A DNA stretch of 64,000 nt. It comes from Oerskovia turbata. GTDB lineage: Bacteria; Actinomycetota; Actinomycetes; Actinomycetales; Cellulomonadaceae. Where the stretch lies: NCBI RefSeq assembly GCF_000718325.1, contig NZ_JOFV01000001.1, forward strand, positions 124,001 to 188,000, in the 5' to 3' direction. The notes under the pieces were generated by a model, which saw nothing but the letters and a program-made list of their open reading frames with translations, did not search any database and had not been told where the DNA came from. Positions 17,055 to 25,218 of this stretch are shown in pieces. A program made the position numbers and the translations under genes. Position 1 is the first letter of the stretch; each line of letters begins with the position of its first letter.

Positions 17055-20000
17055 GTGACTGCTGAACTCGACGCCGCAGGAGCCCCCGTCCCGCCCGAGC
17101 GCACGGAGGCGGACGCCCAGCACGCCGCGAAGGCGGCGGCCGCCGAGGAGGCCGCGCGGTCCGCGGCCCTCCGGGAGGCGGAGCGTGAGGCCGAGCGCGC
17201 GGCGGACGCGGCGCGCGAGGCGATCGCGGCCGCGGTGCGCACCACGACGCGCGGCATCGTCGACTCCTCGACGCGGCGCCGGGCCGAGTACTCGACCGAC
17301 GCGTCGAACTACCGCGTCGTCCCCGAGATGGTCGTCTTCCCGGTCTCGACCGACGACGTCGTGGCGACGCTCGACGTGACGCGCGAGCTGGGTGTGCCGC
17401 TCACGGCGCGCGGCGCGGGCACGTCGGTCGCGGGCAACTCGATCGGCCCGGGCGTCGTGATCGACTTCTCGCGGCACGTGAACCGGGTCCTGTCGGTCGA
17501 CCCGCAGGCGCGCACGGCACGCATCGAGCCGGGTGTCGTCATGTCGACGCTCCAGAAGGCCGCAGCCCCGCACGGTCTGCGCTTCGGCCCCGACCCGTCG
17601 ACGCAGAACCGCGCGACGCTCGGCGGCATGATCGGCAACAACGCGTGCGGTCCGCACGCGGTCGCGTACGGGCGCACCGCGGACAACGTGGTCGAGCTCG
17701 ACGTGGTCGACGGCACGGGCCGGCGCTTCACCGCAGGCAAGGGCGACCCGACGTTCGCCGCGGTCCCGGGCCTCGCGAAGCTCGTCCAGGACAACCTCGC
17801 GCTCATCCGCACCGAGTTCGGGCGGTTCGGTCGCCAGGTCTCGGGGTACTCGGTCGAGCACCTGCTGCCGGAGAACGGCTCGGACCTCGCGAAGTTCCTC
17901 GTGGGCAGCGAGGGCACGCTCGTGACGATCCTCGAGGCCACGGTCGCCCTGGTCCCGGTGCCGAGCGCGCCCACGCTCGTCGTCCTCGCCTACGAGGACA
18001 TGCCGACGGCGGCCGACGACGTCCCCGCCCTCCTGTCGCTGAGCCCGCTCGCGGTCGAAGGGCTCGATGCGCGCCTCGTCGACGTGGTGCGCCGCGCCAA
18101 GGGCGCCGGCTCGGTCCCGGAGCTCCCGCCGGGCGGTGGCTGGATGATGGTCGAGGTCGGGGGAGCGACCCCCGAGGAGGCGTACGCGAACGCCGAGGCG
18201 ATCGTCGCGGCCTCCGCGTCGACGTCGACGCGCATCCTGCCCGCCGGTCCCGACGCCACCGCCATGTGGCAGATCCGGGCCGACGGCGCCGGGCTGGCCG
18301 GGCGCACGCCTGCGGGCGAGCAGGCGTGGCCGGGGTGGGAGGACTCCGCGGTCCCCCCGGAGAAGCTGGGCGCCTACCTGCGCGACCTCGACGCGCTCAT
18401 GGCGCGCTACGGCGTCGACGGCCTGCCGTACGGGCACTTCGGTGACGGGTGCGTGCACCTTCGCATCGACATCCCGCTCGAGTCGTCGGGCTCGGTGCTG
18501 CGCACCTTCATGACCGAGGCCGCCGAGCTCGTGGCCAAGTACGGCGGCTCGCTGTCCGGTGAGCACGGCGACGGCCGCGCACGCTCGGAGCTGCTGCCCG
18601 TCATGTACTCGGCCGGCGCCATCTCGCTGTTCGAGCAGGTCAAGGCGCTGTTCGACCCGCAGGACGTCCTCAACCCCGGGGTGATCGTGCGGCCCGACGC
18701 GGTCGACGCGGACCTGCGCCGCCCCCAGGCGCTGCCCGTGCTGCCGACCAGGGGCGGCTTCTCGTTCAGCCACGACCACGGCGACATGACCCAGGCCGTG
18801 CACCGCTGCGTCGGCGTCGGCAAGTGCCGTGCGGACTCGTCGGCGTCGGGCGGGTTCATGTGCCCCTCATACCAGGCGACCAAGGACGAGAAGGACGTCA
18901 CGCGCGGACGGGCGCGCGTGCTGCAGGACGCGATCAACGGCACGCTCGTGGGCGGCCTCACGTCGCCCGAGGTCCGTGACTCGCTCGACCTGTGCCTGTC
19001 GTGCAAGGCCTGCTCGGCCGACTGCCCCGCAGGCGTCGACATGGCCCAGTACAAGGCCGAGGTCCTGCACCGCACCTACCAGGGCAAGCTGCGCCCCATG
19101 AACCACTACGCGCTGGGCTGGCTGCCGCGCTGGGCGCGCCTCGCAGGCATGATGCCGCGCGTCGTCAACGCGGTGCTCGGCATCCGGCCGCTCGCGAAGC
19201 TCGTGCTCAGCCTCGGCGGCATGGACCCGCGCCGTGAGGTGCCGAAGTTCGCCGAGGTCCCCTTCCGCACGTGGTGGAAGCGCGGGGGCGCGACGAACGG
19301 GGTACCGGGGCTCGCCGTCGGGCAGACGCCCGGGCGGCCCCAGGCCGGCAAGCGGCCGCAGGTCGTGCTGTGGACCGACTCGTTCAGCGACGCGCTCGCC
19401 CCCTCGGTGCCGCAGTCCGCGGTCGCGGTGCTCGACGCCGCGGGCTACGACGTGATCGTGCCCGACCAGCAGGCCTGCTGCGGCCTCACCTGGATCAGCA
19501 CGGGCCAGCTCGACGGCGCCCGCAAGCGCCTCGAGAACCTGCTCCAGGTCCTGGGGCCGTTCGCGGTCAACGGGATCCCGATCGTCGGGCTCGAGCCCTC
19601 GTGCACCGCGGTGCTGCGCTCCGACCTGCTCGACCTCTTCCCCGACGACCCGCGCGCGAAGGCCGTCGCGGGCGCCACCCACACGGTCGCCGAGCTCCTC
19701 ACGCGCCCCGAGACCCGGCCCGCGCCCGAGACCTGGCAGGTCCCCGACCTGTCCGACGTCACGGCCGTCGTCCAGCCGCACTGCCACCAGCACTCCGTCA
19801 TGGGCTTCCAGGCCGACGAGAAGCTGCTGCGCGGCGCCGGCGCCACGATCGACACGCTCGCCGGGTGCTGCGGCCTCGCCGGGAACTTCGGCATGGAGAA
19901 GGGCCACTACGACGTGTCCGTGGCGGTCGCGGAGAACGCGCTCCTGCCCGCGCTGCGGGCCGCCGGGCCCAACGACATCTTCCTCGCCGACGGGTTCTCG

Positions 20001-20075
20001 TGCCGCACCCAGGCCGACCAGCTCGGCGGCGTGCAGGGCAAGGCGCTCGTCGAGCTGCTCGCCGAGCGGCTCTAG
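17055..20075 (+). CDS. FAD-binding D-2-hydroxyacid dehydrogenase fused to GlpC-like Fe-S domain
   Basis: 1006 aa. A charged Ala/Glu/Arg-rich helix (about 1-60, probable coiled coil) is followed by a PCMH-type FAD domain ('LTARGAGTSVAGNSIGPGVVIDFSRH', 'GGMIGNNACGPHAVAYGRT'), an FAD-oxidase C-terminal domain ('GHFGDGCVHLRIDI', 'SGEHGDGRARSELL'), two 4Fe-4S motifs ('CVGVGKCRADSSASGGFMCPSY', 'CLSCKACSADCP') and two CCG-type cysteine-rich domains ('QQACCGLTWI', 'LAGCCGLAGNFG'). The layout is that of Dld/GlpD-GlpC-like membrane-associated D-lactate or D-2-hydroxyglutarate dehydrogenases feeding electrons to quinone. GTG 17055 follows a GAGAAT box by 7 nt, suggesting a leaderless mRNA. Its 3' end is antisense to the end of the permease frame. 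Confidence 0.9.
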   Translation: MTAELDAAGAPVPPERTEADAQHAAKAAAAEEAARSAALREAEREAERAADAAREAIAAAVRTTTRGIVDSSTRRRAEYSTDASNYRVVPEMVVFPVSTDDVVATLDVTRELGVPLTARGAGTSVAGNSIGPGVVIDFSRHVNRVLSVDPQARTARIEPGVVMSTLQKAAAPHGLRFGPDPSTQNRATLGGMIGNNACGPHAVAYGRTADNVVELDVVDGTGRRFTAGKGDPTFAAVPGLAKLVQDNLALIRTEFGRFGRQVSGYSVEHLLPENGSDLAKFLVGSEGTLVTILEATVALVPVPSAPTLVVLAYEDMPTAADDVPALLSLSPLAVEGLDARLVDVVRRAKGAGSVPELPPGGGWMMVEVGGATPEEAYANAEAIVAASASTSTRILPAGPDATAMWQIRADGAGLAGRTPAGEQAWPGWEDSAVPPEKLGAYLRDLDALMARYGVDGLPYGHFGDGCVHLRIDIPLESSGSVLRTFMTEAAELVAKYGGSLSGEHGDGRARSELLPVMYSAGAISLFEQVKALFDPQDVLNPGVIVRPDAVDADLRRPQALPVLPTRGGFSFSHDHGDMTQAVHRCVGVGKCRADSSASGGFMCPSYQATKDEKDVTRGRARVLQDAINGTLVGGLTSPEVRDSLDLCLSCKACSADCPAGVDMAQYKAEVLHRTYQGKLRPMNHYALGWLPRWARLAGMMPRVVNAVLGIRPLAKLVLSLGGMDPRREVPKFAEVPFRTWWKRGGATNGVPGLAVGQTPGRPQAGKRPQVVLWTDSFSDALAPSVPQSAVAVLDAAGYDVIVPDQQACCGLTWISTGQLDGARKRLENLLQVLGPFAVNGIPIVGLEPSCTAVLRSDLLDLFPDDPRAKAVAGATHTVAELLTRPETRPAPETWQVPDLSDVTAVVQPHCHQHSVMGFQADEKLLRGAGATIDTLAGCCGLAGNFGMEKGHYDVSVAVAENALLPALRAAGPNDIFLADGFSCRTQADQLGGVQGKALVELLAERL

Positions 20076-21588
20076 GACAACCCCTCGGGGGCGTGGCCTG
20101 CGTCCCCGCGCTGCGGGTCCCCGACCCCCGGGCCCCGACCTGCCACGTGAACGGCGCGAAGTCGGCGGACTCGTCGCGCCACGAGGGCCTGCGCGCGGCG
20201 TACGCCCAGAACGGCAGCGCGACGAAGACCACGCTGAGGCCGACGAGCAGACCCACGTACGTCGTCGGGCTGCCCACCTCGACCTGCGCGGGCGGCACGA
20301 AGCTCACGACCAGGGCGAGCGTCGCCGCGAGCAGCCCGCACCCGCCGATGACCCATACGCCCACGATGCCGCCGGGCACGCGGTAGCGCCGCGGTCGGCC
20401 CGGCTGGGAGTAGCGCAGGGCGATCACGGCCGCGAACATCAGCACGTACGCGACGAGGTACAGGATCACGGTGAGCTGGCTCAGGAGCTGGTACGCGGCC
20501 TGCACCGACGGCAGGATCACGAACATGACCGACAGGACCGTCACGACCGCAGCCTGGACGAGCAGGATGCGCGACGGCATGCCCGCCCGGTTCGTGCGGT
20601 GGAACCAGCGCGGCAGGTAGCCCGCACGCGCGACCGACAGCAGACCCGTCGCAGGGCCCGCGACCCAGGTCACGACGCCCGCGAGGACCCCGACGGCGAG
20701 CATCGCCGCGAGGACCGGCCCGGCCCACCCGATGCCCGCCCAGGCGAGCAGCGTGTTGAAGGCCGTGAGCAGGCTCTGCGTCAGGTCGATCTGCCCCGTC
20801 GGGATCACCACGGCGATCGCGAGCGTCCCCAGCACGAGCACGACGACGGCCCCCAGCGCCGCCACGAGGATCGCGATCGGGTAGTTGCGGACCGGGTTCC
20901 GGATCGAGCGCACGTGCACCGCGTTCATCTCCATGCCCGCGTAGAACAGGAAGATGCCCGCGGCCAGCACGATGTTGGAGAACTTCGACAGGTCCGGCAC
21001 GAACGCGCCCCACGAGAGCTCGACCTGCGACGGGTTGCCGCCCGCCAGGTACGCGGCGGCCAGCCCGATCAGCAGCGCGGCCGGCACGAGCGTCCCCACG
21101 ATGCCGCCCCACTTCGCGACCTGGGAGAACGACGCCACGCCGCGCAGCGCGATGAGCGTCGCGAGCCAGAACACCCCGAGCACGACCGCGAGCACGAACA
21201 CCTTGTCGCTCGACACCTGCGGGGCCGCCGCGGCGTCCCCCGTGTAGGCGAGCGTGACCGCGGCGAACGTGAGGATCGTGGGGAACCAGATGCAGCCCTC
21301 GATGAACACCATGAAGATCGCGAGGAACCCCCACCGGCTGCCGAACGCCTCCCCGACCCAGCGGAACATGCCCCCCTCCTCGGGCCAGCCCGTCGCGAGC
21401 TCGGCCGCGACCAGCCCCACGGGGGCCAGGAAGAACAGCGCCGCGAACAGGTAGTAGAACGTCGACGTGAGCCCGTACTCGGCCTCGGCCGGCAGCCCGC
21501 GCAGGCTCACGACCGCGACGATGTTCATGACGGCGAGAGCGGCGACCGTGATGGTCCCCGCGCCGGGCGTCCTGCGTGCTTCGCTCAC
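19798..21588 (-). CDS. APC-family amino acid permease, with doubtful C-terminal extension
   Basis: The first ~505 residues form a typical 12-helix APC permease ('NIVAVVSLRGLPAEAEYG', 'GWPEEGGMFRWVGEAFG', 'FYAGMEMNAVHVRSIRNP', 'GPATGLLSVARAGYLPRWF'), closest in style to the glutamate/GABA-antiporter or YjeM type. Start GTG 21588 with GGAGAGG eight bases upstream; longer open frame further upstream is antisense to the nitroreductase and not coding. The frame has no stop until 19798, giving 596 aa and 278 bp of overlap with the opposite gene; the extra ~90 residues are Arg/Ala-rich and look like antisense translation. A one-base shift near residue 500 would end it at 20072, right beside the neighbouring stop. 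A sequencing error, a frameshift, or real read-on are all possible. Confidence 0.8.
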   Translation of the reverse strand: MSEARRTPGAGTITVAALAVMNIVAVVSLRGLPAEAEYGLTSTFYYLFAALFFLAPVGLVAAELATGWPEEGGMFRWVGEAFGSRWGFLAIFMVFIEGCIWFPTILTFAAVTLAYTGDAAAAPQVSSDKVFVLAVVLGVFWLATLIALRGVASFSQVAKWGGIVGTLVPAALLIGLAAAYLAGGNPSQVELSWGAFVPDLSKFSNIVLAAGIFLFYAGMEMNAVHVRSIRNPVRNYPIAILVAALGAVVVLVLGTLAIAVVIPTGQIDLTQSLLTAFNTLLAWAGIGWAGPVLAAMLAVGVLAGVVTWVAGPATGLLSVARAGYLPRWFHRTNRAGMPSRILLVQAAVVTVLSVMFVILPSVQAAYQLLSQLTVILYLVAYVLMFAAVIALRYSQPGRPRRYRVPGGIVGVWVIGGCGLLAATLALVVSFVPPAQVEVGSPTTYVGLLVGLSVVFVALPFWAYAARRPSWRDESADFAPFTWQVGARGSGTRSAGTQATPPRGCPRAARRAARRAPCPARRRAGRPGCGTRTRRRGRCRWARRPAARAGARSPRPPRTRRSGPSPCRSSRRGRSTRRACRSWRRRRAAASRRPGSP

Positions 21589-21733
21589 GTGCTGGGCCTC
21601 TCCTGCGACGGGCTGGTGCCGGGGGTGTGGTGCGAGGTCGTGGCCGACGGCGCGACTCACGCATCGTGGCACCGGGGGAGCGGAGGCGCGCGGGGAGGGC
21701 GCGGCTGCGCTGCGGGCTGGCAGCATGGTCGGC

Positions 21734-22441
21734 ATGGAGTTCCAGGACGTCGTCCGCCGCCGCCGCATGGTCCGACGCTTCACGGACGAGCCCGTCCCGC
21801 CGCAGGCCGTGGACCGCATGCTGCGCAACGCGGTCCGTGCGCCCAACGCGGGCTTCACGCAGGGGTGGGCGTTCGTCGTCCTCGACACGCCCGACGGCGT
21901 CGCGCGCTTCTGGTCCGCGACCTCGCCGCGCGCAGTGGTCGGGCCGGGCGACGGCGGCGAGGGGGCTGACGGGGCCGCGCGCGGGGCCCGCGAGAGCCGG
22001 TGGCTCGCAGGGATGCGGACGGCCCCCGTGGTCGTCGTGGTCCTGACGTCGCGCGAGGCGTACCTGCGGCGGTACGCCGAGGACGACAAGGCGCGCGCGG
22101 CGGCGCAGGCCGCGGGCGAGGGGGACGCGCCGTGGGACGTGCCGTACTGGCACGTCGACGCGGGCATGGCGTCGCTGCTCATGCTCCAGACGGCGGTCGA
22201 CGAGGGGCTGGGCGCGTGCTTCTTCGGGGTGCCGCCGGGACAGGTCGAGGCGCTGCGGGAGACGTTCGAGGTGCCTGCCGAGTTCCTGGTGACCGGGGTG
22301 GTCGCCGTCGGGCATGCGGCGGACCCGGCACCCCGGGAGGGCGCGGGGGGACCTGGGACGGGCGTTGCGCCGTCGGGCGGGTCGCCGACGCGGCGCCCGC
22401 GCCGACCGCTCGAGGACGTGGTGCACCGCGGCGGATGGTGA
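21734..22441 (+). CDS. Nitroreductase-family FMN protein
   Basis: 235 aa from ATG 21734 (or 238 from 21725). 'MEFQDVVRRRRMVRRFTDEPVPPQAVDRML' is the classical nitroreductase N-terminus; 'VDAGMASLLMLQTAVDEGLGACFFGVP' and 'FEVPAEFLVTGVVAVGHAADP' are the later FMN-contacting parts. A 12-residue Gly/Asp insertion (GPGDGGEGADGA) lies in the middle. The start is 7 nt after CAGCAT and has no ribosome site, so a leaderless mRNA is plausible. The C-terminal ~30 residues are Arg/Pro-rich and dispensable-looking. Substrate unknown. Confidence 0.85.
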   Translation: MEFQDVVRRRRMVRRFTDEPVPPQAVDRMLRNAVRAPNAGFTQGWAFVVLDTPDGVARFWSATSPRAVVGPGDGGEGADGAARGARESRWLAGMRTAPVVVVVLTSREAYLRRYAEDDKARAAAQAAGEGDAPWDVPYWHVDAGMASLLMLQTAVDEGLGACFFGVPPGQVEALRETFEVPAEFLVTGVVAVGHAADPAPREGAGGPGTGVAPSGGSPTRRPRRPLEDVVHRGGW

Positions 22442-22472
22442 GCCCGCGGTGCACCTGTCGCCGGGGTGCACC

Positions 22473-22514
22473 TGTCAGAACGAGCGTGACCTGGAGTGCT
22501 CGCTCGTTCTGACA
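22473..22514 (+). repeat. Family-A 42-bp palindromic element, copy 5
   Basis: Perfect 14-bp arms, loop TGACCTGGAGTGCT. It lies between the ends of the convergent nitroreductase and cofC genes. Confidence 0.9.
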
Positions 22515-22535
22515 CGTCGGCACCCTGCGAGGAGT

Positions 22536-22577
22536 TGTCAGAACGAGCGTGACCTCTGGTGCTCGCGTGTTCTGACA
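22536..22577 (+). repeat. Family-A 42-bp palindromic element, copy 6
   Basis: Left arm TGTCAGAACGAGCG, right arm CGCGTGTTCTGACA (two mismatches), loop TGACCTCTGGTGCT. It is 21 bp from copy 5 in the same orientation, and 15 bp from the cofC stop. Confidence 0.85.
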
Positions 22578-22592
22578 ACCGGGTTGACGGGG

Positions 22593-23429
22593 TCAGGCCC
22601 TGTGGGACCGGTCGATCGCGCGGTGCAGGTCCGCGAGCTCGTCGCGGGCTCGTACGTCCGCGGGGAGCTCGGACCAGTCGTCGAGCGTGTCGAGGTCCAC
22701 CGCGGTCCCGGTCCGCTGCACGACGGCGGCGCGCACGCCCCGGCGCTCGGCCTCGGCCAGGTGCGCCTCGAGGCTCTCGACACCGAAGCGGAACGTGAAC
22801 GGTGCGTCGGCGTCGAGCACCAGGAGGTTGGTGCCCGACCGGGTTCGGTCGGTCGCGACGACGACCGGTGCGTCCTCGGCGAGCAGGGCCTCGACGTCGT
22901 CGGTCGCGAGCGCCGGGAGGTCGGCGTGGGCGACGAGGAGCCGGACGGGTCGCACAGCCGTGGCGCAGGCAGCCTCGCCCGCCGGGTCGGCCACGAGGCT
23001 CGCGACGATCTCCCGCCCGACGTCGAGGGCGGCGTTCAACCCCGGACGGCTCGCGGGCTGCAGGACGATCTGGAGGCGACCGGGAGCGTCACCCTCGGCG
23101 TTGTCGCCGTCGCCCTCGGCAGGTGGGTCGGTCACCCTCGGCAGGGGAACCGGCTCGGCCAGGTTGCCCAGCGCGCGCCACGTAAAACGAGGGTCCGACG
23201 TCACCACGAGCACCCGCTCCACCGACTCGCTCGCGAGCAGCGTCCCGACCACGTACCGCGCGAGCACCCCGATCAGCCGGCTGCGCTCGGCCGGGTCGAG
23301 CACGGTCGCGAGCCGCGACTTGCCCGAGGAACCGTCGCGCAGCGGCACCACGGCCACCACCCGCTGCCGGGCCGGGGACGCACCCGCCGCACCCGTACCG
23401 GTGGGGTGAGCGGCGCCGTCGGGCGTCAT
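22593..23429 (-). CDS. cofC: Phosphoenolpyruvate/2-phospho-L-lactate guanylyltransferase (F420 biosynthesis)
   Basis: 278 aa, longer than most CofC/FbiD proteins (about 210-230). 'VVAVVPLRDGSSGKSRLATVL' is the nucleotidyltransferase N-terminus, 'RPGLNAALDVG' and 'LLVAHADLPAL' the active-site strands, 'ATDRTRSGTNLLVL' and 'FRFGVESLEAHL' the later motifs. It makes the guanylylated three-carbon intermediate used by CofD. ATG 23429 overlaps the cofD stop (ATGA), so the two are translated together. The excess length comes partly from a family-B repeat array (23087-23144) that adds about 20 acidic residues in the loop after 'LAEPVPLPR'. In mycobacteria the homologue is called FbiD and prefers PEP. 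Confidence 0.9.
   Translation of the reverse strand: MTPDGAAHPTGTGAAGASPARQRVVAVVPLRDGSSGKSRLATVLDPAERSRLIGVLARYVVGTLLASESVERVLVVTSDPRFTWRALGNLAEPVPLPRVTDPPAEGDGDNAEGDAPGRLQIVLQPASRPGLNAALDVGREIVASLVADPAGEAACATAVRPVRLLVAHADLPALATDDVEALLAEDAPVVVATDRTRSGTNLLVLDADAPFTFRFGVESLEAHLAEAERRGVRAAVVQRTGTAVDLDTLDDWSELPADVRARDELADLHRAIDRSHRA
23087..23144. repeat. Family-B 22-bp repeat array inside cofC
   Basis: Three copies of the 15-bp core (CGTCACCCTCGGCGT, CGTCGCCCTCGGCAG, GGTCACCCTCGGCAG) start at 23087, 23108 and 23130 on the plus strand. cofC reads the complement, giving the acidic stretch RVTDPPAEGDGDNAEGDA. Spacing 21 and 22 bp, as in eboE, but here the opposite strand is translated. Confidence 0.85.
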
Positions 23430-24358
23430 GCCGATGCCGCGAGCAGCTCGCGCGCCAGGCGCTCGCGGCCCTGCGCCCCACCCATGACCGTGTCCGTCAC
23501 GAGGACCTCGAGGCCCAGGGCCTCGATCGCGGGCGCGAGGTCGCGGTCGGCCTCGTCGATGCACATGACGTCGACCAGCCCCACGTACAGGCGCGCGACG
23601 CCGAGCGCCGAGACGTCGTGCCCGAGGCTCGCGAGGACCGACGCCGCGGGGCCCTTGAGCGCGCGCCCGCCGACGATCGGGCTCACCGCGACGCGGCGGG
23701 CCGCCGAGGCCGCGAGGGCGTCGCGCACGCCCGGCACGCTCAGGATCGGCTCGATCGACAGGAACGGGTTCGACGGCGCGATCACCAGCAGGTCCGCACC
23801 GGAGACCGCGTCGAGCACGCCCGGTGCGGGGGACGCGTGCTCGGCCCCGACGAACGTCAGGCCCAGGACCTCGTCGCGGTGCTGGCGGGCGACGAAGTAC
23901 TCCTGGAAGCCCAGCGACCCGTCGGCCGTCTCGACGACGGTCGCGACGAGGTCGTCCGTCATGGGGAGCAGGCGCGAGCGGACCCCGAGCGAGCCCGTGA
24001 TCTGCGCGGTGACCTCGGTCAGCGTCGCCCCGGCGCGCAAGCGGGCCGTGCGTGCGACGTGCGTCGCGAGATCCTTGTCGCCCAGCGTGAACCACGTGTC
24101 CTCGCCCAGGCGCCGCAGGGCGTCGAGCGTCGCGTAGGTCTCCCCGGCCAGTCCCCAGCCGCGCACGTCGTCGGCGAGGCCCGCGAGCGTGTACGTCACG
24201 GTGTCGAGGTCCGGGCTGATCGCGAGGCCGTGCAGCTCGACGTCGTCGGCCGTGTTGACCACGACCGTGAGGTCGGCCCCCGCGAGCTCCATGCCGTGAG
24301 CGAGCTTCGCGCCACCCACACCGCCTGCCAGGACCGTCACCCGCACGTCGTTCACCAC
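23426..24358 (-). CDS. cofD: 2-phospho-L-lactate transferase (F420 biosynthesis)
   Basis: 310 aa, standard CofD/FbiA length. '[17 protein letters not shown]' is the GDP/Fo-binding glycine loop, followed by '[22 protein letters not shown]', '[15 protein letters not shown]' and '[14 protein letters not shown]'. It transfers the phospholactyl/phosphoenolpyruvyl group to Fo. It is first in a two-gene operon with cofC (ATGA overlap). The GTG start at 24358 lies 6 nt after TATGCT, indicating a leaderless mRNA. fbiB and fbiC are not in the window. Confidence 0.95.
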   Translation of the reverse strand: MVNDVRVTVLAGGVGGAKLAHGMELAGADLTVVVNTADDVELHGLAISPDLDTVTYTLAGLADDVRGWGLAGETYATLDALRRLGEDTWFTLGDKDLATHVARTARLRAGATLTEVTAQITGSLGVRSRLLPMTDDLVATVVETADGSLGFQEYFVARQHRDEVLGLTFVGAEHASPAPGVLDAVSGADLLVIAPSNPFLSIEPILSVPGVRDALAASAARRVAVSPIVGGRALKGPAASVLASLGHDVSALGVARLYVGLVDVMCIDEADRDLAPAIEALGLEVLVTDTVMGGAQGRERLARELLAASA

Positions 24359-24364
24359 CGGTCG

Positions 24365-24370
24365 AGCATA
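24365..24370 (-). promoter_or_regulatory. -10 box for leaderless cofD mRNA
   Basis: TATGCT on the minus strand, 6 nt before the GTG start of cofD and with no ribosome site in between. Confidence 0.55.
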
Positions 24371-24424
24371 GTTCGGTCGCTTGGGGCGGCGGCCCCGTCT
24401 CGCGCCTGTGGCGCGGCGGCGTGG

Positions 24425-25138
24425 TCAGAGCAGCGGCAGCATGCGCCCCAGGTCAGGGACCGAGTCCGAGGTGTGGAGCGGTGCGAGCGCACGGGCCAGG
24501 TCGTCGACGTCGTAGGGGATGCGGCCCGTCGCGAGGCGCACCCACAGGCGCGGGTCGACGACCTCGAGGCTCCAGCCGCCGCGCGCCACGACGATGCGCA
24601 GCAGCTCCGCGGCGACCAGGTCCAGCGCGCCGCGGTCGACGGCCTTCTCGGCGACGCCCGGCAGGCTGCGCTCCAGGTCGTCGGCGTGCACGACGAGCTC
24701 GACGAGGCGCGAGACCACCATGTCGCGCAGCGTGATGGGGCCGCGGCGGGCCTGGACCACGGTCTCGGTCGGGGCGAGCTCGTCGAGACGTGCGAACGCG
24801 CGCCGCGCGTACCCCGACACGGCGGTCAGCCGGTCCGCCGCGATCTCCTCGTCGAGGGCGCGGGTGACCTGGGCGATCTGCTCGGCGCGCTCGGGGTAGG
24901 TGCCGAGGTACTCGGCGAGCGTGAGCGGGTTGGTGCCGGGGGCGACCGGGCCCGCGGCCACGAGCGCGTCCATGGCACGGCCGAGGTGGGACACGAGCTC
25001 GCCCACGGTCCAGCCCGCCAGGACGCTGGGCTGGTCGACCGCGTCGTCCAGGGTGTCGTCGAGCGACCCGAGCCACCTCTCGAGGCGGTCCCACTGGGTA
25101 CGGAGGGCTGCGGTGGCCTCGGCCAGGTCTGCGGTCAT
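24425..25138 (-). CDS. Mycothiol-dependent maleylpyruvate isomerase-family (DinB-like) protein
   Basis: 237 aa. The N-terminal four-helix DinB/MDMPI bundle has the metal-site motif 'GWTVGELVSHLGRAMDAL' (His about residue 53) and later 'LVELVVHADDLERSL' (His about 153); the third ligand is less clear. A small C-terminal domain follows ('RLATGRIPYDVDDLARALAPL'). The family uses mycothiol as cofactor or substrate, and mycothiol synthesis is supported by mshA in this window. Start ATG 25138, 6 nt after CACGAT. Exact reaction unknown. Confidence 0.75.
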   Translation of the reverse strand: MTADLAEATAALRTQWDRLERWLGSLDDTLDDAVDQPSVLAGWTVGELVSHLGRAMDALVAAGPVAPGTNPLTLAEYLGTYPERAEQIAQVTRALDEEIAADRLTAVSGYARRAFARLDELAPTETVVQARRGPITLRDMVVSRLVELVVHADDLERSLPGVAEKAVDRGALDLVAAELLRIVVARGGWSLEVVDPRLWVRLATGRIPYDVDDLARALAPLHTSDSVPDLGRMLPLL

Positions 25139-25218
25139 GGGGACATCGTGCCGGGTGCGGGGCGCGGCGTCACGTGCGGTGCGAGGGGTGGACGTCCGGG
25201 GCGGGGCGCACATCGTCC

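Noticed and set aside
22314..22578. Short frames translating as 'SERASTPGHARSD'-like peptides
   Set aside because: They are translations of the family-A palindromes, not genes.
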